Shown: piece by piece, positions 1 to 6,605 of the stretch
How positions within the stretch are numbered: position 1 is the first letter of the stretch
Layout: each line of letters starts with the position of its first letter
From: an uncultured Bacteroidales bacterium
GTDB lineage: Bacteria; Bacteroidota; Bacteroidia; Bacteroidales; Paludibacteraceae
Length of the DNA stretch: 64,000 bases
Direction of reading: 5' to 3'
Assembly (NCBI GenBank): GCA_946414805.1
Contig: CAMKPZ010000001.1
Coordinates: 62,001-126,000, forward strand
Made by a program: the position numbers and the translations under genes
Notes under the pieces: generated by a model
What the model saw: the letters and a program-made list of their open reading frames with translations, nothing else
Databases searched by the model: none
What the model was told of the DNA's origin: nothing

Positions 1-2442
1 AGGAACGATATTTTGTTCCTTAACTGGCAGAAATTAGTGTCGCGCAAGGCTTCCGACCGTGTTTTGCGTCGTCCTGAAGATGACCGATTGTTAAAAGAGC
101 AAGGCTATTATTTTGAGGATGTAGTGGAGAATACACACGCAGCCGGACGCGAGATAGTAATGATTATTGATGAGAGCCATAAGAATGTAACCGAAGCATC
201 TATGCGTGACGTTATTGGTCCTCTTGAGCCGAAAATCATATTGAAAGTGTCCGCCACTCCGGAGCGTATTCCAGACGCTAGCGAAATAAGAAACAATAGA
301 GCCGGATATGTAGAAGTCGATAGGCAGGATGTCATAGATGCCGGACTTATCAAAGAAGAAATTATTTCACAAACGGAAGAAGATCTCAATGTGTTCGATA
401 ATGTGGATAATGATATTCTGCTGTTGGATTTGGCAATGGAGAAACGCGAGATTCTTAAAGAGGAATGGCAACGAATAGGGCAGAATATAAATCCTTTAGT
501 GCTTATCCAGTTACCGGATGACGAAAAGAAACTTTTGGAGACTGGAGTAAAAACAAAAGAGCAGATAGTAAGTGATTATCTTGCGAAGAAAGGCGTTAAT
601 CCGCGCCATATAGCAAAATGGTTTGACAACAAGAAAGAAAACTTGGAGAATATTACTGCATTGGACAGCCCTGTAGAATTCATGCTATTCAAATATGCTG
701 CCGGAACAGGATGGGATTGCCCGCGTGCACAGATATTAGTGATGTATCGTGAGATACAATCTGACACATTCCGCACTCAGACTTTGGGACGTATTCTGCG
801 TAATCCTGTGCCCGATGTGGATTTGTCTAATTATCCTACATTGCGTATAGGTTACCTTTATACGAACTATCGTCGCAATGAGGTGCAAAATCCTCATACA
901 CAAGGAGAGAATAAACCGAAAACGGAAGTCTCCAAATTGAGAACGCCGCAATTACTCCAGTTTGCGACAGTTCAGTTTGTTGAAGATGTGGCAACTACAA
1001 TTCAGCACACCATCGGCTTTGAACAAGAAAATACCACTAAAGTTCAAGAGGTTCTAAAACAAGTTCTTCCAGAGGCACAGACTAAATCGGCGGAAATAGC
1101 ACAAATTGCAAGAACGGAAACCGATTATCATAAACGCAAGGAAGCTATAGAAAACAAATCCAATGAATTGAAGAAGAAAGTGCAAGAGAGTTTGGGAGAT
1201 TTGTTTTCCGGATATGGAGATGTAGTCGGAACAGGTCAGGCAACCGAAGAAATCATGTCATTTGTTCAGCAACTGACAGCAACTGCGGCGGGATATAGAG
1301 ATACGGACATGGTTATAGACCCTGTGTTGAAAAGTGATTTCCAATCTCGTGGTGACTATGGAGATGTAGGCCGTGTAAGCGATTTCCAGACGAGTTTTCT
1401 AAATTCAATGAACCGCTATTTTGGCGTAGATCCGCAAGTTATTCTTTCTATAGACCAACAAAAGGACTTACTCCGAAAAAATGGTATAGACCCAAATCCT
1501 TATTTAGAACGGGATGTGCTTGTTAATGCTCGATTTATCAATTATGACAACGACGTTGATAATGATAGCGGAAACACGGTCAAACAGGAAGTGTCAGACA
1601 ATGATGCAGAAAAAGAATTTGCATGGAAATGTTATGTAACTTTAGGTGAACAGACAGAAGATAATGCAAAGATAGGTAATATCGCACGTTCCTGGGGACC
1701 ATTCAAAGAGGCAATGCGCCAATGGTTCAAAATAGCTCTGCCTTCATATACTGATGTGCAACGCTATAAAATTTTCCTTCGTGACTTGAACAAAGGTGGA
1801 AATAGCGTTTTCAAACGTGCCATTACACAGGCCCTTATAGATTATTTACCGTTGCGCGACAAGACTATAGAAGCAAAGATGAGAAAATTGGCCGAGCAAG
1901 CTGCTACCACTTTTGTTATCAAATCGCAGTATGCCTTTACGGATGACATGAAAGAGTTTAGCCCTTCTGCATTAAGTATTGTGCAACCATTCCGTTTGCT
2001 TGAGAAATACAGAGGTCGCGAAAATGAAGTGGACTTCATAACGTATCTTGAGCGTAACGCGAATAAAATTGAATGGTGGTTTAAAAACGGAACAGGAAAA
2101 GAAGCCTTAGGGTTCAAATATACCGATTCTACAAATGGTAAAGACCGTATATTTTATCCGGATTGGCTTGTCAAATTCCGTAATTATGAAAACGGGAAAG
2201 GGCTACTTGGCATTTTCGATACTAAAGAAGGTATTACTGCAACCATCAATGAGACAAAAGATAAGGCAGAGTCATTACAATGCAAGTTGCATGAACTGAA
2301 CGAGAAATCTAAGTTATTCCGGTATGTAGGCGGTATAGTTGAAAAATGGGATGGCTTGTGGTATATTAATCAGAAAGATATTTATATACCAATAGAGAAG
2401 AACCGTTCAGATTGGACGGATTTTGCAGAGTTGCTGAAATGA
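1..2442 (+). CDS. Type III restriction enzyme Res (helicase-nuclease) subunit, 5' end outside window
   Basis: The frame is open from base 1, so the amino end, including the Walker A part of the helicase, lies outside the window. Counting from the TTG codon at 13, the SF2 helicase motifs are visible: DESH (motif II) near residues 53-56, VSATPE (III) near 79-84, an AAGTGWDCPRA segment (V) near 230-239 and QTLGRILR (VI) near 256-263. The carboxyl end has a PD-(D/E)xK nuclease signature, YPDW near 715-718 and FDTK near 735-738. That order is typical of the Res subunit of type III restriction systems, which translocates on DNA with ATP and cuts it with a Mod methylase partner. No Mod gene is visible downstream, so it would have to be upstream. 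The DNA is more AT-rich than the housekeeping genes further right, suggesting transfer. Confidence 0.88.
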   Translation, partial: RNDILFLNWQKLVSRKASDRVLRRPEDDRLLKEQGYYFEDVVENTHAAGREIVMIIDESHKNVTEASMRDVIGPLEPKIILKVSATPERIPDASEIRNNRAGYVEVDRQDVIDAGLIKEEIISQTEEDLNVFDNVDNDILLLDLAMEKREILKEEWQRIGQNINPLVLIQLPDDEKKLLETGVKTKEQIVSDYLAKKGVNPRHIAKWFDNKKENLENITALDSPVEFMLFKYAAGTGWDCPRAQILVMYREIQSDTFRTQTLGRILRNPVPDVDLSNYPTLRIGYLYTNYRRNEVQNPHTQGENKPKTEVSKLRTPQLLQFATVQFVEDVATTIQHTIGFEQENTTKVQEVLKQVLPEAQTKSAEIAQIARTETDYHKRKEAIENKSNELKKKVQESLGDLFSGYGDVVGTGQATEEIMSFVQQLTATAAGYRDTDMVIDPVLKSDFQSRGDYGDVGRVSDFQTSFLNSMNRYFGVDPQVILSIDQQKDLLRKNGIDPNPYLERDVLVNARFINYDNDVDNDSGNTVKQEVSDNDAEKEFAWKCYVTLGEQTEDNAKIGNIARSWGPFKEAMRQWFKIALPSYTDVQRYKIFLRDLNKGGNSVFKRAITQALIDYLPLRDKTIEAKMRKLAEQAATTFVIKSQYAFTDDMKEFSPSALSIVQPFRLLEKYRGRENEVDFITYLERNANKIEWWFKNGTGKEALGFKYTDSTNGKDRIFYPDWLVKFRNYENGKGLLGIFDTKEGITATINETKDKAESLQCKLHELNEKSKLFRYVGGIVEKWDGLWYINQKDIYIPIEKNRSDWTDFAELLK

Positions 2443-2449
2443 ACTAATA

Positions 2450-2566
2450 ATGATACCATCCAAGAAAATAGAACAAACGGCAATAAATGCTATAGAGGAT
2501 TTAATAACGGATATTTGTCCGCTATTAATAGCCAATATGGCATCAAATGACAAAACTTATTTCTAA
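2450..2566 (+). pseudogene. 38-codon ORF, probable amino-terminal remnant
   Basis: An ATG eight bases after the restriction gene stop opens a 38-residue frame ending at TAA 2564-2566. The peptide starts MIPSKKIEQTAINAIEDL and later has LIANMASNDKT. This resembles, from memory only, the opening of longer Bacteroidetes proteins with an NDKxPxWDG segment found near restriction genes (DUF4365-like). Here the frame stops straight after NDKT. It could be a genuine small protein, but a truncated start of a lost gene fits the eroded surroundings better. The rest of the gap up to 2632 shows no other gene. Confidence 0.3.
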
Positions 2567-2632
2567 TCAAATAAGAGTGTAGATTATTAGCCTTAGTCGC
2601 TATTTGGACAATCTGTTAATCACAACATATAT

Positions 2633-3616
2633 ATGTACACACCGCCATTTACAGTAACAGATGAGATTTTGCATCTGGTCTCTGAGATCTCAGAGCAGAT
2701 AGGCACATTGAATGCGCTCCTTGGAGAGCGTATGCCATCACCTATGCTCCGGAAAGAGAACCAAATAAAGACCATCCATTCCTCTTTGGCAATTGAGCAC
2801 AATAGTCTGTCGCTGCAACAAGTGACGGACGTCATCGACGGCAAGCATGTATTAGGTGCTCCCGATGAGATACAAGAGGTTAAGAATGCGCTGCAAGCAT
2901 ACCAATTGATGCTGCAATTAGACGCGTATTCTGAATCCGATTTGCTCCGTGCGCATGGCTTGATGATGACTGATCTGGTGGAGAATGCCGGGCATTACCG
3001 TAAAGGCAGTGTCGGCGTTTTTGATGGCGACAAGTGTATTCATGTTGCACCATCTGCTGACCGCGTGCCTACATTGATGGCAGATCTCTTTGCTTGGATC
3101 AAACAAACAAAAACTCACCCGCTTGTAAGCAGTTGTGTGTTTCATTATGAGTTTGAGTTTATCCATCCGTTCATGGACGGTAATGGCCGCATGGGACGCT
3201 ACTGGCAGACACTACTGCTGAGCCGATGGAAAGGTATCTTTGCTTGGCTTCCGGTAGAGACAATAGTAAAAAAGCATCAGCAGGAATATTACCAAGCAAT
3301 CGCCCAATCGGACGCAAAGGGAGACAGCACAGACTTTATCGTCTTTATGCTCAAGTGCATTCTCCAAACGATACAAGAGCAGCAAAGAGTGACTGACAAT
3401 GTCGGTATATATGTCGGTATAAATGTCGGTATAAACGAGCAACGGGTATTAGACGCCTTGCGTGCCGACGCTTCGCTTTCCGCAGTCAAAATAGGTCAGT
3501 TGTTAGGTATTACTACACGACAAGCCGAGCGGCTACTTGCTTCGTTGCGTGAGAAAAATCTTATCCGCCGTATAGGAGCAAACAAAAACGGTCATTGGGA
3601 AATAGTCCAATGTTGA
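2633..3616 (+). CDS. Fic family protein with C-terminal winged helix
   Basis: Fic proteins transfer AMP (or another phospho group) to protein side chains. The catalytic Fic loop HPFMDGNGRMGR is complete, near residues 183-194, with the His base and the GNGR phosphate-binding segment. An amino-terminal SSLAIEHN stretch near residues 45-52 matches the autoinhibitory S/T-xxx-E motif of self-inhibited class II Fic proteins. The last ~60 residues (VLDALRADASLSAVKIGQLLGI onward) look like a winged-helix DNA-binding domain, as in many Fic regulators. Between the two lies a VGIY/VGIN/VGIN repeat. The length, 327 residues, is normal. No separate antitoxin is visible. Its physiological target cannot be predicted. 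Confidence 0.9.
   Translation: MYTPPFTVTDEILHLVSEISEQIGTLNALLGERMPSPMLRKENQIKTIHSSLAIEHNSLSLQQVTDVIDGKHVLGAPDEIQEVKNALQAYQLMLQLDAYSESDLLRAHGLMMTDLVENAGHYRKGSVGVFDGDKCIHVAPSADRVPTLMADLFAWIKQTKTHPLVSSCVFHYEFEFIHPFMDGNGRMGRYWQTLLLSRWKGIFAWLPVETIVKKHQQEYYQAIAQSDAKGDSTDFIVFMLKCILQTIQEQQRVTDNVGIYVGINVGINEQRVLDALRADASLSAVKIGQLLGITTRQAERLLASLREKNLIRRIGANKNGHWEIVQC
3399..3434 (+). repeat. Three tandem 12-bp units in the Fic linker
   Basis: The unit ATGTCGGTATAA (first copy ends in TAT) occurs three times in a row and encodes VGIY-VGIN-VGIN between the Fic domain and the winged helix. Twelve bases is four codons, so gain or loss of a unit by slippage keeps the frame. Confidence 0.85.
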
Positions 3617-3619
3617 CCT

Positions 3620-3844
3620 TTGGGTAAAAAGGAAAAAAGAATCCATTTGCCGAACGCGAAGGTGATGGTGGTTCTTCTGGCGGAGGAGCATCCTATCATC
3701 TATATCGCGGATAACGGCTTTGGCGATTATTACAAGCCGAGTGACGGCTTGTTCGATATTGTCGCCGCTGGGCGTGTGCTGATTCTCAGCCCGTGGGAAT
3801 ACGATCCTACCAAGCGTCATGTGACGCGCGCGGTTAGCGGATGA
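3620..3844 (+). pseudogene. Fragment of an unrecognised, possibly DprA/SLOG-like, protein
   Basis: A short coding-looking frame starts straight after the fic stop in the same frame. It reads with good host-like codon use: AKVMVVLLAEEHPIIYIAD, then NGFGDYYKPSDGLFD, then AGRVLILSPWEYDP. The pattern (hydrophobic strand, GFG..Y.KPSDGLFD, a second strand, SPW.YDP) reminds me of the end of Rossmann-fold DprA/SLOG-like proteins, but I cannot confirm this. It has no convincing start (TTG 3620, or ATG 3664), and it ends abruptly at TGA 3842, overlapping the convergent flavodoxin gene by 11 bp. It is probably the surviving middle of a deleted gene. Confidence 0.35.
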
Positions 3845-4457
3845 AGTGCATGGGTTGCCATTCTTCGCGTGCAGGAAGAGCAGGGGCGTTTTCGCCTCTC
3901 AGACCACGGAGCATCCACGCCAAGTTATGCGCAAGAGTACGCATAGTCTGCATTCCTTCGGTATCCTGTTCCGCCTGACCGGGTTCACGGCCGTATGCGA
4001 TATTCCAATACTGGGAAGTGGCAACCGGCATGTTCATCATCTGGAGAGGCATCTGGAGGGCTTCGAACGCAGCAGTGGCACCTCCGCGACGGCAGATAGT
4101 GACGACCGCAGCGGGTTTGTTTTGGACATTGGCTCCATTACTGAAGAATGCACGCTGCATGATCGCGAGTAGGGCACCGTTGGGTTGGCCGTAATAGACC
4201 GGCGAACCGAAGACAAAACCGTCTGCCTCGGCGAACTTGGCAGAGATGGCGTTGCATACATCGTCGTCGAAGACGCAGCGTCCGTCGGCTTTCGATTTGC
4301 AGGTGCCGCAAGCGACACAGCCGCGGACAGGCTTATTTCCGATCCATACGATCTCGGAGTCGATACCATCCGCCTGCAGAGTCCGGGCGATCTGCGAGAG
4401 GGCGGAGAATGTGTTGCCGCTTTTACGGGGGCTGCCGTTGATCAGAAGAACTTTCAT
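3834..4457 (-). CDS. Flavodoxin-fold FMN reductase (iron-sulfur flavoprotein-like)
   Basis: A 207-residue NADPH-dependent FMN reductase/flavodoxin-fold protein. The FMN phosphate loop GSPRKSGNT sits at residues 8-16, and a second flavin-contact segment, FGSPVYYGQPNG, lies near 83-94. CVACGTC followed by DGRC near residues 47-60 is the compact cysteine cluster of iron-sulfur flavoproteins, so a 4Fe-4S cluster is possible. A tail with GMQTMRTLAHNLAWML is typical of this family. It likely acts in the cytoplasm as an electron-transfer or quinone/nitro reductase; the substrate is unknown. It is a single-gene unit with its own promoter at 4479-4510. Confidence 0.9.
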   Translation of the reverse strand: MKVLLINGSPRKSGNTFSALSQIARTLQADGIDSEIVWIGNKPVRGCVACGTCKSKADGRCVFDDDVCNAISAKFAEADGFVFGSPVYYGQPNGALLAIMQRAFFSNGANVQNKPAAVVTICRRGGATAAFEALQMPLQMMNMPVATSQYWNIAYGREPGQAEQDTEGMQTMRTLAHNLAWMLRGLRGENAPALPAREEWQPMHFIR

Positions 4458-4478
4458 ATATGCGTGTTTTTACGGGTG

Positions 4479-4510
4479 CAAAGATAGTGTTTTTTTGCGA
4501 CATACGCAAA
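4479..4510 (-). promoter_or_regulatory. Bacteroidetes-type promoter of the flavodoxin-like gene
   Basis: On the minus strand a TTTG box (4507-4510) is followed after 20 bases by TATCTTTG (4479-4486), the -33/-7 pair of the primary Bacteroidetes sigma factor. The ATG lies about 22 bases downstream. Confidence 0.75.
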
Positions 4511-4579
4511 TCTTGCAAACAAAAAAAGCGATTTGCTTGCTTGAGTAAACTCAGACAGACAAATCGTTTCTTTTGTTTG

Positions 4580-4666
4580 CGGAGAAAGGGGGATTCGAAC
4601 CCCCGGTACCCTTACGAGTACGACAGTTTAGCAAACTGTTGGTTTCAGCCACTCACCCATCTCTCC
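4580..4666 (-). tRNA. tRNA-Ser (anticodon GCT)
   Basis: On the minus strand the acceptor stem GGAGAGA (4666-4660) pairs with UUUCUCC (4587-4581) with one G-U pair. The D arm (GGU...ACC), an anticodon stem-loop with CAG-UUUGCUAAA-CUG, a long serine-type variable arm and a T arm (GGGGG-UUCGAAU-CCCCC) are all present. The anticodon is GCU, reading AGC/AGU serine codons. Total length is 87 bases with discriminator G at 4580. The CCA end is not encoded. Confidence 0.95.
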
Positions 4667-4714
4667 TTCATGTCTCAGACACGAAAAAATGGCGTGCTTG
4701 CCAAATTGCGGGTG

Positions 4715-4746
4715 CAAAGGTACTGCTTTTTTTTGATATACGCAAA
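4715..4746 (-). promoter_or_regulatory. Promoter of tRNA-Ser
   Basis: Minus-strand TTTG (4743-4746), 20 bases, then TACCTTTG (4715-4722). The spacer ends in an A-run plus GCAG, a feature shared with most promoters in this window. Predicted transcription start is near 4708, about 40 bases before the tRNA. Confidence 0.8.
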
Positions 4747-4805
4747 TTTTTTTGCATTTTTTAGAAAAAAAAGTAAAAAAAAGCAAAAGAAGGTGAATAC
4801 AAAAG

Positions 4806-4837
4806 GTACAAAAAAAGAAGGTTGTCTCACGACAACC
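4806..4837 (-). terminator. Intrinsic terminator of the candidate small RNA
   Basis: Perfect 7-bp stem (4820-4826 with 4831-4837) and a 4-base loop. On the minus strand it is followed by TTCTTTTTTT, the classical hairpin plus U-tract. Confidence 0.75.
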
Positions 4838-4878
4838 CAACCTTTTCATTTAACCTTAAATCTAATACCATGAAAAAC
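4809..4878 (-). ncRNA. Candidate ~70-nt small RNA with own promoter and terminator
   Basis: No protein frame fits here, yet the minus strand carries a complete small transcription unit. The promoter is at 4885-4916, and a likely start is near 4878. A body follows containing GGTATTAGATTTAAGGTTAA, and then a terminator hairpin GGTTGTC-GTGA-GACAACC followed by TTCTTTTTTT. I have an unverified memory of similar GGTATTAGATTTAAGG sequences in intergenic regions of other Bacteroidales. It lies upstream of, and separate from, the tRNA-Ser promoter. An independent regulatory RNA is the simplest reading; a leader of the tRNA transcript is the alternative. Confidence 0.6.
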
Positions 4879-4884
4879 ACGGTG

Positions 4885-4916
4885 CAAAAGTACTGCTTTT
4901 TGACGAATTGACCAAA
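4885..4916 (-). promoter_or_regulatory. Promoter of the candidate small RNA
   Basis: Minus-strand TTTG (4913-4916), 20 bases, then TACTTTTG (4885-4892), with AAAAAGCAG directly before the -7 box. No ORF follows within range, only the candidate small RNA. From 4917 to 4973 there is only AT-rich sequence with no further call. Confidence 0.75.
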
Positions 4917-4973
4917 TATTTTTCAAAAAAAGTGTCAAAAAACTAAAAATTGTAAAACAGACTTAGCAAAATG

Positions 4974-5543
4974 TCAGTCACAGAGCGAGAATAGATCTTC
5001 GCGGGGATTGACGAGCATGACAGGAACCAAGGCTCGTTGGATCGCTTTTCGCTCTGGCGGACCGAAGAGAATATCGTCTAATCCGTAATCGCGGCTGGCG
5101 GTAAGGATGAGCAGGTCGTGCTGAAAATCCCTTTGGCGTTCCGAAGCTTCCTGCATGAGCGAGAAAGAGTCCTTGCGTGCCTGCGCAATCTCATAGGAGA
5201 TGGGGATGCCTGTTTTATCGCTGATGGCGCGTATATGGGTGACGAAGCGGTTGACATTCTGACGGGCATGGGAGCCGTAGTCGTTCGCCTGCAGGAGGAT
5301 GATATGGGCGCCGGTTTTTCGGGCGAGATAGGTGCATATCTCCGCCTTGTAGGTCTCTTCTTCCAGCATCGACACAGGAACCAGCAGTCTCCGCAGCGGT
5401 TTGACGGTCATGGTAGAAGTGATGAACACATAGGGGCGTCTCTCCTCGCGGCAGTCGGAGAGATGGCGCTGGATGACGCGCGGTTTATTCTCGCACTCGA
5501 TGAGGCGGATATCCGGGGAATTTAGAATCTGTTCATTTACCAT
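4974..5543 (-). CDS. Universal stress protein-like (UspA fold) protein
   Basis: The region LRRLLVPVSMLEEETYKAEI, then ARKTGAHIILLQA, resembles the first strand-helix-strand of UspA domains. The end HDLLILTASRDYGLDDILFG, then QRALVPVMLVNP, matches the last Usp strands. I set the start at the ATG at 5543, giving 189 residues; the longer frame to 5708 would run inside mltG and reads as nonsense. The start codon lies in a 15-bp-type repeat (MVNEQ) six to seven bases after the mltG stop. A clear ATP-binding G-x2-G-x9-G(S/T) motif is absent, so nucleotide binding is doubtful. It is the last gene of the mutS-mltG unit. Role: probable cytoplasmic stress-related protein. Confidence 0.7.
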   Translation of the reverse strand: MVNEQILNSPDIRLIECENKPRVIQRHLSDCREERRPYVFITSTMTVKPLRRLLVPVSMLEEETYKAEICTYLARKTGAHIILLQANDYGSHARQNVNRFVTHIRAISDKTGIPISYEIAQARKDSFSLMQEASERQRDFQHDLLILTASRDYGLDDILFGPPERKAIQRALVPVMLVNPREDLFSLCD

Positions 5544-5550
5544 CTGTTCA
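5531..5550 (-). repeat. AATGAACA/ATGGTA repeat forming the Usp start
   Basis: Two ATGAACAG copies separated by ATGGTAA give a 15-base period. It lies just after the mltG stop and encodes MVNEQ, so the repeat provides the start codon. Related units occur at 41505 and 51338. Confidence 0.6.
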
Positions 5551-5556
5551 TTTTTT

Positions 5557-6603
5557 TTACCAATGAATCGTATCCATCGTATGGCGGTACTGCATGGCGG
5601 CGGCGGCATGTGAGCTATACGAGGAGGAGAAGATATGGGTGCCGTCCAGCGCCGGATTGGCGCACATGAAGAGGTAATCGGTTTGAGGCGCATTGAGCAC
5701 AAAATCAATCGATTGCGGTGCGGCGCAGCGGATCGGTCCGGGGGGGAGACCGGGGTTCTTATAGGTGTTATAGGGCGAATCGACCTGAAGATGGCGATAG
5801 AGAATACGCTTGAGTTTGAAATCTCCGAGTGCGTATTTGATCGTCGGGCAGGCCTGGAGCGGCATTCCTTTCCTCACGCGGTTGAGATAGAGGCTGGCGA
5901 TGATCGGCAGTTCTTTTTTGTTCCGGCTCTCACCTTCGATGATGGATGCGATGATGTCCACCTCAATAGGCGTGAGACCGAGCCGCTCCGCTTTGGCTTT
6001 CCGTTCGTCATTCCAGAATGCCTCGTATTCTGTTCCCATTCGCTCGAAGAGTTGTTCGGGCGTGATGGTCCAATAGACCTCATAGGTGTTGGGGATGAAG
6101 AGGCACCGGCTGGTTTCCTTATTGAGACCGTACCGGGCGAGGAACTCCTCATTCTCGAGATAGGCGAGGAGGGTAGTGCTATCCATCATGAGATTGGAGG
6201 TGACTTTGCCCGCCAGTTGCTCACGGGTGAAAACAGAGTTGTTCCATGTGATCTTCACGGGTGTCTGGTGACCCAGACGCAGGCGGTTGATCACCTCGCG
6301 GTTACCGAGGGTGGGCTCGAAGGTGTAATGTCCGGTCTCGGGATAATTGAAACGCATGAGGCGCGAATGGAGCATGAAGTCCTGACGGCTGCCAATATCG
6401 TAATCCGCCTCCATCATCGTCAGTACCTCGTCAATCGTGGTGCCGGGATAGATATTATAGGAATGCTCCAGACCGTCATAGGAACTGAAGTTATTGATCT
6501 TGAGATGGTAGTAATGCTTGGCGGCAATGACGCCTACGGCTACCATCGTGATACAGATCAGGATCAGGATCGCACGAAGGATATATCGTTTCTTAAGTCT
6601 CAT
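5557..6603 (-). CDS. mltG: Endolytic murein transglycosylase MltG
   Basis: MltG is a membrane-anchored lytic transglycosylase that cuts nascent peptidoglycan strands and sets glycan length. The 348-residue protein has a basic amino end, one transmembrane helix at about residues 10-28, and a LysM-like region. The catalytic domain contains IIASIIEGES, whose first Glu (E223) corresponds to the catalytic Glu of the E. coli enzyme. The conserved LQACPTIKYALGD and DSPYNTYKNPGLPPGPI motifs follow. The start ATG at 6601-6603 lies two bases after the mutS stop, so the two are translated from one transcript. The Usp-like gene follows. Confidence 0.95.
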   Translation of the reverse strand: MRLKKRYILRAILILICITMVAVGVIAAKHYYHLKINNFSSYDGLEHSYNIYPGTTIDEVLTMMEADYDIGSRQDFMLHSRLMRFNYPETGHYTFEPTLGNREVINRLRLGHQTPVKITWNNSVFTREQLAGKVTSNLMMDSTTLLAYLENEEFLARYGLNKETSRCLFIPNTYEVYWTITPEQLFERMGTEYEAFWNDERKAKAERLGLTPIEVDIIASIIEGESRNKKELPIIASLYLNRVRKGMPLQACPTIKYALGDFKLKRILYRHLQVDSPYNTYKNPGLPPGPIRCAAPQSIDFVLNAPQTDYLFMCANPALDGTHIFSSSYSSHAAAAMQYRHTMDTIHW

Positions 6604-6605
6604 AG

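Noticed and set aside
4870..4911. 13-codon leader peptide starting ATGAAAAACACG on the plus strand
   Set aside because: It coincides with the minus-strand promoter and start of the candidate small RNA, and no plus-strand gene follows.
5544..5708. Longer start for the Usp-like gene
   Set aside because: This part lies inside mltG and translates to a shadow-like sequence; the ATG at 5543 gives a family-like protein.
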